A program made the translations under genes and the position numbers. The notes beneath the pieces are model-generated. The model was not told the origin of the DNA, made no database searches, and was given only the letters and a program-made list of their open reading frames with translations. Of a stretch of 33,381 nucleotides of DNA, positions 14,519 through 20,994 are shown one piece after another. This stretch comes from an uncultured Actinomycetes bacterium. Its GTDB lineage: Bacteria > Actinomycetota > Acidimicrobiia > Acidimicrobiales > RAAP-2. Where the stretch lies: the NCBI GenBank assembly GCA_903860745.1, contig CAIORQ010000007.1, positions 1-33,381 on the forward strand, read 5' to 3'. How positions within the stretch are numbered: the stretch's first letter is position 1; each line of letters starts with the position of its first letter.

Positions 14519-15522
14519 GGGCGCATCGACACAACCGTCGACACCCCGATGGCCACGCAGACGCTGGGCGCGCAGGCGACGGCGTCCAGCGGGGTGGGCA
14601 CGTAGGTCAGCTTCACCGGGACGAGCGACTTCTTCCAGAGCGCCATGGCGGCTGACTGGTCGGCCCGGTACCCGACCACCCCACAGGTCCCGGCGCTGCA
14701 CGAGAGGTCCGAGCCGCTGAAGCCCAGGGGCGATTGTCGCCACGAGGTCACCCCCTGGGTGGCGACGGCCGACCCCGCGGCGTCGACGACCAGGGCGGTG
14801 CAGGTGACCACGCAGCTCAACGCGCGTATCGAGTTCCAGGTGGCCGGTGTGGGGACCACTCGCCAGCTCGCGCCCGCGTCGAAGGTCTCGCGCAGGGTAG
14901 CTCCGGCGTGTTCGCTGGCGGCGACGAGGCAGTGCTGCGCAGTGGGGCAGTCGAGGGCGACGCTGGCTCCCGCGGCCCAGGGGAGCACGCGGGTCGCGCT
15001 CCACGTGCCGGCGCCGTCGCGGGTGAAGGAGAGTCGCATCACGTTCGCGGCGGTCTGGTCGAGGGCCGCGCAGTCCGTGTCGCTGGAGCAACTCAGGGCC
15101 CGTACGTCGACCCCGCCGGCCGGTCCCGTCAGGGCGGTCACCGCCCCGGTGTCGGCGTCGACGGACCACAGGAGTTCGCCGGTGGCCTGGGTCCCGCCGA
15201 AGAGGCAGGTGGACGCGGCGCAGGAGCCCGACGAGAAGGAACCGACAGCGGCGGCGGGGACGTTGAGGGCGGACCACGTGCCGCGACGGTTGCGCACCTG
15301 GCCGACGGTCGAGGGGAGACTGACGCCGCCGGATGCGCCGACACTCACGCAGACCCCGGTGGTGGTGCAGCCGATCGTGGTGAGCGGCGCGGCCAGGCTG
15401 AGCGAGGGTTGGCCGATCGCCGTTCGACCGGTGGGGCTGCCACAGGCCGAGAGGACGAGTGACGCGACGACGACGCTGAGGGCGAGGGCGGCCGGGCGGG
15501 TCGCGGTGCTGTGTCGGCTCAT
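14515..15522 (-). CDS. Secreted lipoprotein with seven cysteine-pair repeats, probable beta-propeller
   Basis: 335 residues. Signal sequence with lipobox LVLSACGS, so it is lipid-anchored outside the membrane. The mature protein contains seven repeats, each with one C-x(3-5)-C pair: CTTTGVC, CAASTC, CSSDTDC, CPTAQHC, CVVTC, CSAGTC and CAPSVC. These are followed by small residues and a glycine. All fourteen mature cysteines apart from the lipobox belong to these pairs. Regular W-S/T strands between repeats (GTWSALNVP, GTWSATRVLP, ASWRVVPTP, TSWRQSPLG) fit blades of a seven-bladed beta-propeller stapled by disulfides. Related SC-P-S-x-x-F-C repeats occur in actinobacterial secreted proteins of unknown function. 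ATG 15522 starts the signal peptide. Divergent from the MarP-like protease 85 bp away. Confidence 0.75.
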   Translation of the reverse strand: MSRHSTATRPAALALSVVVASLVLSACGSPTGRTAIGQPSLSLAAPLTTIGCTTTGVCVSVGASGGVSLPSTVGQVRNRRGTWSALNVPAAAVGSFSSGSCAASTCLFGGTQATGELLWSVDADTGAVTALTGPAGGVDVRALSCSSDTDCAALDQTAANVMRLSFTRDGAGTWSATRVLPWAAGASVALDCPTAQHCLVAASEHAGATLRETFDAGASWRVVPTPATWNSIRALSCVVTCTALVVDAAGSAVATQGVTSWRQSPLGFSGSDLSCSAGTCGVVGYRADQSAAMALWKKSLVPVKLTYVPTPLDAVACAPSVCVAIGVSTVVSMRP

Positions 15523-15528
15523 GGGTGG

Positions 15529-15534
15529 ATCTTT
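15529..15534 (-). promoter_or_regulatory. Possible -10 box of the lipoprotein gene
   Basis: Minus-strand AAAGAT with six bases before ATG 15522. A weak match, listed because the spacing equals that of the other leaderless starts. Confidence 0.3.
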
Positions 15535-15595
15535 CGGGCGAAACGTCGGTTGGGCCATGCTAGTGAGCCTCGTGGCCACCGGGGGGCCCACCGTC

Positions 15596-15601
15596 TACCC
15601 T
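15596..15601 (+). promoter_or_regulatory. -10 box of the MarP-like gene, leaderless
   Basis: TACCCT, six bases before ATG 15608. The same hexamer and spacing precede the FAD enzyme at 7545. Confidence 0.55.
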
Positions 15602-15607
15602 GTGCAC

Positions 15608-16750
15608 ATGAGCTGGATCGACGTCGCCGTCGCCTCGCTGGTGGTCATCGCCACCCTGCGGGGCTGGAGCCAGGGGCTGTTGCGTCAACTCGGTTCCTTC
15701 CTGGGCCGGGTCCTGGGGCTGGTCGGCGGCTGCTACCTCGCGGTGGAGGTGGCTCCCCATATCCGGGACACCGTGTGGCGTCCGCTGGACGTGATCTTGA
15801 TCATCGGGGTGTCGACCGTGGCCGGGGGGCTTCTCCTGCGCTATTTCGGCGGTGTCTTCTCCGCCCGTCTCCGCGAGAGCCGGCTGGGGCTGGCCGACTC
15901 CGGCCTGGGCGCCGCGGTGGGCGCCGTGGGCATGCTGGTGACCTGTTGGTTCGTGGCCGTGCTCTTGTCGGTGGTGCCCTGGAGCTCGGTGGGTCGGTCC
16001 ATCAACAAGTCGGTCATCCTGCGCTACGTCCAGCAGGTTCTGCCCTCGCCGCCCGCCGTCGAGGGGCGCCTCCAGGCGGTGCTCAGCGAGGTCAACGTGC
16101 CGAGCCTCTTCTCCAACGTGGTCGCGCCACTCCTGTCGGGCAAGCCGCCCCGGCTCCTCGCGACCGTCCACCACGTCTCGTCGCCCAGCGCCGTGGAGCC
16201 GGTCTTCGCCTGGGGCGGTTGTGACGGGGACACCTCGGGTACGGGCTTCGCGGTGGCCCCTGACGAGGTCGTGACGACGGCGCACCTGTTGGCGGGACAG
16301 AGTTCGGTGGTCGTGGCGGGACGCAGCGCCACGGTCGTCGGCTACGACCCGAGCAGCGACCTCGCGGTCCTGCGGGTCGTCGGACTCAACGTCTCGCCCC
16401 TGGGCGTCTCCTCGAGTCCGGCGACGCGTTCCTCGGCGCAGGTCGTCGGATACCCCACGCCCAACGACCGCGCGAGGTCCGACGCCTACGTCTTGGGTCA
16501 GGTGCGCGCGCCCGGGCGCGACATCTACAGCGGTCCGGTCTTCCTTCGCACGATGGACGTCGTCGCGGCGCCGTTGGACCCCGCCGAGTCCGGTGCGCCG
16601 GTCCTCGTCGACGGCCAGGTGGCGGCGGTGATCGTCGAGCGCGCCGTCGCCGACACCGACCTCGACTACGCCGTCCCCGCCTCGCAGCTGCGCCAGGACC
16701 TGGCCGGCGTCACGAGTCGCGCGGTGTCGACGCAGCGCTGTCTCAGCTGA
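15608..16750 (+). CDS. marP: MarP-like membrane serine protease (CvpA domain plus trypsin-like domain)
   Basis: 380 residues. Four hydrophobic helices of the CvpA/colicin V production type (from IDVAVASLVVIATLRGWSQG to LVTCWFVAVLLSVVPW) occupy residues 1-130. A periplasmic chymotrypsin-like domain follows, with H226 (VVTTAHLL), D251 (SSDLAVL) and S328 (PAESGAPV). The serine motif is ESG instead of the textbook GNSGG or GDSGG. Cysteines C205 (GGCDGD) and C378 (third residue from the C-terminus) match the long-range disulfide that controls mycobacterial MarP, a protease needed for pH homeostasis in acid. ATG 15608 is preceded by a leaderless-type -10 box. The stop overlaps the convergent gabT stop by 8 nt. 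Family firm; a physiological role in acid or oxidative stress is by analogy. Confidence 0.85.
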   Translation: MSWIDVAVASLVVIATLRGWSQGLLRQLGSFLGRVLGLVGGCYLAVEVAPHIRDTVWRPLDVILIIGVSTVAGGLLLRYFGGVFSARLRESRLGLADSGLGAAVGAVGMLVTCWFVAVLLSVVPWSSVGRSINKSVILRYVQQVLPSPPAVEGRLQAVLSEVNVPSLFSNVVAPLLSGKPPRLLATVHHVSSPSAVEPVFAWGGCDGDTSGTGFAVAPDEVVTTAHLLAGQSSVVVAGRSATVVGYDPSSDLAVLRVVGLNVSPLGVSSSPATRSSAQVVGYPTPNDRARSDAYVLGQVRAPGRDIYSGPVFLRTMDVVAAPLDPAESGAPVLVDGQVAAVIVERAVADTDLDYAVPASQLRQDLAGVTSRAVSTQRCLS

Positions 16751-18080
16751 CCGAGCGGACCGCCTCGCCCAGGACGCCCAGACCGTCGGCGAGTTGCTCG
16801 TCGGTGATGACCAGCGGAGGCAGCAGGCGGATGACGTTGCCGTAGGTGCCGCAGGCCAGGGCGATGACGCCGCGGTCGTTGCAGTACTTGACGATGGCCT
16901 TGGCCGCGGCGGCGTTGGGCTCGGTGGTGCCGGGTACCACCAGTTCGAAGGCGATCATGGCGCCTCGTCCGCGCACGTCTCCGATGATGGTGACGTCACG
17001 GGCCAGGGCGTTCAGGTTGTCCAGGACCAGGGTCCCGATCTCGCGGGCGCGCGCCACGAGGTTGCGATCGCGCATGAAGCGGATCGCGGCGAGGGCCGCG
17101 ACGGCCGCGACGGGGTTGCCCCCGTAGGTGCCGCCCAGGCCGCCCTCGTGGACGGTGTTCATGATCTCGGCGCGACCGGTCACCCCGGCCAAGGGCATGC
17201 CGCCCGCCAGACCCTTGGCGGTGGTGACGATGTCGGGCACGACGCCCTCGTGGTCGACCGCGAACCACTCGCCGGTGCGCCCGAAGCCGCTCTGGATCTC
17301 GTCGGCGATGAAGACGACGCCGTTGTCGGTGGTCCACTTGGACAGGGCCGGCAAAAAGCCCTCGGCGGGCACGATGAAGCCACCCTCGCCCTGGACGGGT
17401 TCGATGAGCAGCGCGGCGACGTTCTTGGCGCCGACCTGCCCCTCGATCTGGGCGATGGCGCGCGCGGCCGCTTCGGCGCCGCTCAGTCCGTCACGGAAGG
17501 GGTAGCTCATCGGCACACGGTAGACCTCGGGCGCGAAGGGGCCGAAGCCGTCCTTGTAGGGCATGTTCTTGGCGGTTAACGCCATGGTGAGGTTGGTGCG
17601 GCCGTGGTAGGCGTGGTCGAAGACGATGACGGCCTGGCGACCGGTGGCGTGGCGGGCGATCTTGACCGCGTTCTCCACCGCCTCCGCGCCCGAGTTGAAG
17701 AGGGCGGAGGTCTTGGCGTGGGTGCCCGGGGTGAGGGCGGCGAGCTCCTCGCAGACCTTGATGTAGCTCTCGTAGGGGGTGACCATGAAGCAGGTGTGGG
17801 TGAAGGCGGCGACCTGGGCGGAGACGGCCTCGATGAGCTCGGGGACGGCGTGGCCGATTGTGGTCACCGCGATGCCCGAGCCGAGGTCCAAGATGTGGTT
17901 GCCGTCGACGTCGACGAGGATGGCCCCCTCGGCGCGGTCGATGTAGACGGTGAAGCCGTTGGTGACCCCCGCGCTGACGATGTTCTTGCGACGCGCCTGC
18001 AGGACCTGGGACTTGGGACCGGGCAACTCGGTGACGACCAGGCGCTCGGTGCCGACTGAGGACTGAAGTGACGAAACCAT
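16743..18080 (-). CDS. gabT: 4-aminobutyrate aminotransferase (class III, PLP)
   Basis: 445 residues, usual length. Transfers the amino group of 4-aminobutyrate to 2-oxoglutarate, giving succinate semialdehyde; cytosolic. Motifs are LDLGSGIAVTTIGH, NSGAEAVENAVKIAR (phosphate binding), FDHAYHGRTNLTMA, EPVQGEGGFIVP, IADEIQSGFGRTG and the PLP lysine K289 in TTAKGLAGGMPL, all in class III order. Related omega-amino acid substrates (5-aminovalerate) cannot be excluded. I chose ATG 18080 (MVSSLQSS) over the ORF start at 18107 because GAGGAG lies six bases upstream. No succinate-semialdehyde dehydrogenase gene is adjacent; the ALDH-like gene three loci away is on the other strand and only distantly related. 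Confidence 0.9.
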   Translation of the reverse strand: MVSSLQSSVGTERLVVTELPGPKSQVLQARRKNIVSAGVTNGFTVYIDRAEGAILVDVDGNHILDLGSGIAVTTIGHAVPELIEAVSAQVAAFTHTCFMVTPYESYIKVCEELAALTPGTHAKTSALFNSGAEAVENAVKIARHATGRQAVIVFDHAYHGRTNLTMALTAKNMPYKDGFGPFAPEVYRVPMSYPFRDGLSGAEAAARAIAQIEGQVGAKNVAALLIEPVQGEGGFIVPAEGFLPALSKWTTDNGVVFIADEIQSGFGRTGEWFAVDHEGVVPDIVTTAKGLAGGMPLAGVTGRAEIMNTVHEGGLGGTYGGNPVAAVAALAAIRFMRDRNLVARAREIGTLVLDNLNALARDVTIIGDVRGRGAMIAFELVVPGTTEPNAAAAKAIVKYCNDRGVIALACGTYGNVIRLLPPLVITDEQLADGLGVLGEAVRSVS

Positions 18081-18122
18081 GGTGGACTCCTCGACGAGGT
18101 CCGGCACTGGCCGGACCCCTCC

Positions 18123-18128
18123 AGAGTA
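18123..18128 (-). promoter_or_regulatory. Possible -10 box of gabT
   Basis: Minus-strand TACTCT would start a ~36-nt leader that carries the GAGGAG ribosome binding site. Confidence 0.4.
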
Positions 18129-18158
18129 GTTCCGACGCCCCCGAGCCGTCCGAAACGA

Positions 18159-18188
18159 CGAAACGGGTGACTCGCGTCACCCGTTTCG
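18159..18188 (-). terminator. Terminator of tRNA-Ser(CGA)
   Basis: Perfect 13-bp stem (CGAAACGGGTGAC at 18159-18171 with its complement at 18176-18188), loop of four. It begins five bases after the tRNA 3' end on the minus strand. The distal arm CCCGTTTCG continues into TCGTTTCGG, a modest U-rich tail. It also insulates gabT. Confidence 0.75.
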
Positions 18189-18193
18189 CCGAC

Positions 18194-18281
18194 TGGCGGA
18201 GGAGGTGGGATTTGAACCCACGGTGCCCGTAGACACAGCAGTTTTCGAGACTGCCCGATTCGGCCGCTCTCGCACCCCTCC
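18194..18281 (-). tRNA. tRNA-Ser(CGA), reads UCG
   Basis: 88 nt including encoded CCA. The acceptor stem 5' GGAGGGG pairs with CTCCTCC (one G-U), followed by discriminator G and CCA. The anticodon stem GCAGT/ACTGC holds loop CTCGAAA with anticodon CGA. There is a long variable arm as expected for serine, and the T arm is GTGGG-TTCAAAT-CCCAC. Its 3' terminal 33 bases equal those of the second serine tRNA in this window. Confidence 0.95.
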
Positions 18282-18288
18282 GTCGTCG

Positions 18289-18294
18289 AGTCTA
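18289..18294 (-). promoter_or_regulatory. -10 box of tRNA-Ser(CGA)
   Basis: Minus-strand TAGACT ends seven bases before the first base of the mature tRNA, so the primary transcript would have little or no 5' leader. Confidence 0.5.
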
Positions 18295-18325
18295 CAACCT
18301 GTCCCGATCGCCCCACTTTCGAGGG

Positions 18326-18355
18326 TTTGAGCGTCGCTACTACCGGGGGTAGGAT
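18326..18355 (+). promoter_or_regulatory. Promoter of the copper cluster, leaderless
   Basis: -35-like TTGAGC (18326-18331), 18-bp spacer, -10 TAGGAT (18350-18355), then six bases and ATG 18362. Confidence 0.6.
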
Positions 18356-18361
18356 GACCCC

Positions 18362-18892
18362 ATGAGGCGAGAGACCATGGCGGTGATGGCGGCCACCGGT
18401 CTCGTCGTCGTCTGCGTCGGCGTGGGCATCGGCGTCACCGCGAGCCGTCCTTCAGCGCCCCCGGCCGCCGCGACGGGCCCCTCGAGGTTGCTGTTCTCGG
18501 GCGTCACGGTCACCGCCGCGGCCCCGGGCCGCGAGTCCGCCGTGGCGATGACGATCAACAATCGAACGGGTGGACCGGTTTCGCTGGTCACGGTCTCTTC
18601 GCCGGTCTCGGGCATGAACATGCTGTACTACGACGCCAACATGTGCCAGGGGAACACCACGATGACCTGGTTGCCCAACATCTTGATCTCGGCTAGGCAG
18701 ACGCAGCTCCTCGGTTACAAGAACCAGGGCGTGATGCTGAGCCTGCTCCACCAGCGACTCGTGGTGGGGACGAAGGTGCCGCTGCGCATCACCTACAGTG
18801 ACTTCTCCAACTCGCGCACCGTCACCGTCGACGCCCGCGTGGTCGCGCCGCCCAAGGGGTTGCACTTCTTGATGTCCGCCATGAGGATGTAG
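18362..18892 (+). CDS. PCuAC-like periplasmic copper chaperone lacking the usual histidines
   Basis: 176 residues. The N-terminal hydrophobic segment VMAATGLVVVCVGVGIGV targets it to or across the membrane. The rest fits the cupredoxin-like PCuAC/DUF461 fold: a MTINNRTGGPVSLVTVSSPVSG strand pair, then a loop, then KVPLRITYSDFSNSRTVTVDARV. Classical PCuAC binds Cu(I) with the H(M)-x10-M-x21-H-x-M motif. Here the equivalent positions read MNMLYYDANMCQ and QGVMLSLL, rich in methionine with one cysteine but no histidine at the expected places. Copper binding by an all-Met/Cys site is possible but inferred. It is transcribed with ctaG (7-bp gap), which supports a copper-delivery role for cytochrome oxidase. 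Confidence 0.65.
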   Translation: MRRETMAVMAATGLVVVCVGVGIGVTASRPSAPPAAATGPSRLLFSGVTVTAAAPGRESAVAMTINNRTGGPVSLVTVSSPVSGMNMLYYDANMCQGNTTMTWLPNILISARQTQLLGYKNQGVMLSLLHQRLVVGTKVPLRITYSDFSNSRTVTVDARVVAPPKGLHFLMSAMRM

Positions 18893-18899
18893 GTCCCCG

Positions 18900-19649
18900 G
18901 TGCCGTCAGGCATGGCCGATCCGGGCTCGGCGTGGCCCGAATGGACGCAGTGGCACGTGACGTGGCTGGCGCTCGTCGTGGCCCTGGCGGGCGCGGCGGT
19001 ACTCGCGCTGGTGGCGCGTCGTCGGGATCGTCGCCAGCTCGCGGCGTGGTCGGGCACCCTGGTCCTGGTCCTGGTGTTGTTGGCCTCCGACGTCCAACGC
19101 ACCGCCATGGTCAGCTATCGCAGCCACATGATCGAGCACCTCGTCGTCCTCCTGGTCGTGGCGCCGCTGATCGCCGCGGGCTCGCGCGCGAGACTGAGCC
19201 GCAGTGCGGGGACCCTGGGCCTCGTCGCCTTCACCGTGCTCGTGCCTCTCTACCACCTCACCCGCCTGGGGACCTGGGTCATGGAGCACTCGGGCGGCCA
19301 CGACGTCGAACTGCTGTCCTTCGTCGTCGTGGGCACGTGGTTCTGGTTGCCCATCTACGGTGCGAACCGGAGCCTGACCGACCTCCAGCGCCTGGTCGTC
19401 ACCTTCGTCGCCTTGCCCGTAATCGCGACGACCGGACTGGTGCTGTGGTCCTCGGACAGTGCCTCGCTGGGTGCGGTGGGGATGGACATGGCCTCGATGA
19501 CGATCGGCGACCTGCGCAGCGGCGGCGTCGTCATGATCGAGTGGGGGAGCGTGATGATGCTCGCGCACCTGATCGGCCTGGCCCTGGCGACGTGGCGCCG
19601 CCGCCGGGGCTCCATCGAGCCCGTGGGGCTGCGTTACGCGAGGCTCTGA
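18900..19649 (+). CDS. ctaG: CtaG-type copper/cytochrome oxidase assembly membrane protein
   Basis: 249 residues with about six to seven membrane helices. The family hallmark RSHMIEHLVVLLVVAPLIAAGS (near residues 72-93) resembles the HMLQHLLL segment of caa3-type CtaG, which helps insert copper into the oxidase. LVPLYHLTRLGTWVMEHSGGHDVELLSF provides further histidines, and GMDMASMTIGDL is methionine-rich. GTG 18900 and ATG 18912 are both possible starts; I list the longer. It follows the PCuAC-like gene by 7 bp. Its TGA abuts the stop of the convergent M56 peptidase directly (TGA|TCA) with no intergenic base. Confidence 0.8.
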   Translation: MPSGMADPGSAWPEWTQWHVTWLALVVALAGAAVLALVARRRDRRQLAAWSGTLVLVLVLLASDVQRTAMVSYRSHMIEHLVVLLVVAPLIAAGSRARLSRSAGTLGLVAFTVLVPLYHLTRLGTWVMEHSGGHDVELLSFVVVGTWFWLPIYGANRSLTDLQRLVVTFVALPVIATTGLVLWSSDSASLGAVGMDMASMTIGDLRSGGVVMIEWGSVMMLAHLIGLALATWRRRRGSIEPVGLRYARL

Positions 19650-20546
19650 TCAGCCGTTGAGGGTGAGGGCCAGGGCGAGACCGATCGCGCCACTGGCCAC
19701 CGTCGCTGCGAGCAGGCCGTCGAGTCGGCCGAGTGGCCGGTGCCCGAGTCGTCGAATACGTCGCTCGACCAACAGGTCGGAGGCGGCGAAGGCGCCAGAT
19801 GGCGGGACCTGGAAGAACGACGCCTTCCCCAGGGCCGCGCGTACGTCACCGGGCGACGTCCGCGACGACGCGTAGTCGTCGGCCATCATCTCGAGGTAGC
19901 CGCGCAGGGCGACCGGGGCCCGTCGCGCGAGTGGCAGGAAGCGGACGAAGGTGCCCAGGGTCTCCAGCGGGATCAAGAAGTGCCCGTGGAGACCTCGTCG
20001 GTGTCCGCGTTCGTGGGCGAGGACCGCGGAGAGCTCGTCCTCGTCGAGCAGCTCCATGGTGCCGGTGCTCACGACGATGCGACCGCCGTCGCCCGGGAGG
20101 AAGTAGGCGAGAGGCTGGGCGTGATCAAGCACGTGGATCTGGCAATCGGGCGACGCAGGGACGGACAACAGGTCCAACATCGTCGCGTGTTCGCGTCGTC
20201 GTCGCCAGGTCTGGCGGGCCACCAGGGTCAGGGTGGACAGTGAGAGCACCACGATGTCCAGGCTCAGGGAGAGGCCGACGACCTCGCGTAGGCCGAGTCC
20301 TCGTAAGGGGTGCCCGTCGCGCAGGTGGCTGAGGAAGGCCGCCAGGGCCGTCAACAGCGGGGTCGAGCCGTTGGCCAGGGCCAGGCGCAAGAAGAATGCC
20401 GTCATGGCCATCCATCCCCCGACGCCGAGCGACGCCCACAGCGCCAGGCCCGCGTGGGGCGTTCGGTCGAAGAGGCGCGAGGCGTACAGGACCTCGGGCA
20501 GGACCGCCAGGCAGGCCACGGCGATGAGGAGCGACAGCGTGGTCAC
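19650..20546 (-). CDS. M56 (BlaR1/MecR1-type) membrane metallopeptidase
   Basis: 298 residues. Three or four N-terminal helices (LLIAVACLAVLPEVLY, ALWASLGVGGWMAMTAFFL, VVGLSLSLDIVVLSLSTL), a cytosolic domain with zinc motif HERGH (H178, E179, H182) and third-ligand candidates in MMADDYASS, then a final helix ATVASGAIGLALALTLN. There is no penicillin-sensing domain at the C-terminus, so it is not a beta-lactam receptor. Such short partners are thought to cleave or inactivate the BlaI repressor encoded just upstream. GTG 20546 begins one base after the blaI stop, a clear two-gene operon. The signal it senses is unknown; context suggests copper or oxidase status, an inference. Confidence 0.85.
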   Translation of the reverse strand: MTTLSLLIAVACLAVLPEVLYASRLFDRTPHAGLALWASLGVGGWMAMTAFFLRLALANGSTPLLTALAAFLSHLRDGHPLRGLGLREVVGLSLSLDIVVLSLSTLTLVARQTWRRRREHATMLDLLSVPASPDCQIHVLDHAQPLAYFLPGDGGRIVVSTGTMELLDEDELSAVLAHERGHRRGLHGHFLIPLETLGTFVRFLPLARRAPVALRGYLEMMADDYASSRTSPGDVRAALGKASFFQVPPSGAFAASDLLVERRIRRLGHRPLGRLDGLLAATVASGAIGLALALTLNG

Positions 20547-20547
20547 G

Positions 20548-20919
20548 TCAGCTCGGCGAACGTCGCGAGAAGAGCCTGCGGAAGAAGGTCACGTCGCCCT
20601 GGGTGAGGCCTTCGGCGAACCGGGTCAGCACCGCGTCCCGGTCCGGCGCGATGGACAGGGCGTCCATGATCAAGGAGGTGATGTAGTCCTCGCGGGGTGC
20701 CCGGGCCCGGTAGACGTTGAGACGGCCGCGCTTGGACTCGACCAGGAATCCCTTGGCCGCAAGACGGGTCATCACGGTCATGATGGTGGTGTAGGCGTGA
20801 TCGGGGAAGCGGTCGGCGACCTCGCGGACCGTGAGGTCGCGGTCCAGGGTGGACCAGTGGATGTCCATGACCTGGCGTTCGAGCTCGCCGAGCGACATGC
20901 TTCCCCGTTCCTTGACCAT
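20548..20919 (-). CDS. BlaI/CopY family transcriptional repressor
   Basis: 123 residues. Winged-helix family: LGELERQVMDIHW opens the domain and VREVADRF plus AYTTIMTVMTRLAAKGFL is the recognition helix region with the conserved YTT. The C-terminal dimerisation helices end in FFRRLF. Start chosen at ATG 20919 (MVKERGSMSLGE), equal in length to mycobacterial BlaI; ATG 20940 and ATG 20898 are alternatives. No Cx-C metal hook of classical CopY is visible at the C-terminus, so relief is more likely through the M56 peptidase than by direct copper binding. It is divergent from sco, and a dyad of BlaI type lies between them. Confidence 0.88.
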   Translation of the reverse strand: MVKERGSMSLGELERQVMDIHWSTLDRDLTVREVADRFPDHAYTTIMTVMTRLAAKGFLVESKRGRLNVYRARAPREDYITSLIMDALSIAPDRDAVLTRFAEGLTQGDVTFFRRLFSRRSPS

Positions 20920-20945
20920 GCGTGAGCTGCTTACGCACATCGTAT

Positions 20946-20962
20946 TACTACTTTATGTAGGA
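20946..20962. promoter_or_regulatory. Putative BlaI operator
   Basis: TACTACT-TTA-TGTAGGA: seven-base arms with 5 of 7 matching in inverted orientation. It resembles the TACTAC/TGTAGTA dyads of BlaI-type repressors and the TACAnnTGTA cop box. It overlaps the predicted sco -10 box and lies just upstream of blaI. Confidence 0.5.
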
Positions 20963-20963
20963 T
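20958..20963 (+). promoter_or_regulatory. -10 box of sco
   Basis: TAGGAT, placing the transcript start near 20970 and leaving a 25-nt leader with AGGAGAG. It is buried in the right arm of the dyad, so repressor binding would block it. Confidence 0.5.
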
Positions 20964-20994
20964 GTCAGAACTACAAGCGGTAGGAGAGTGGCCA

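Noticed and set aside
19650-20919. Beta-lactam resistance regulator pair (blaR1-blaI)
   Set aside because: The M56 protein lacks the C-terminal penicillin-sensing domain and no beta-lactamase gene is present; copper genes flank it on both sides.
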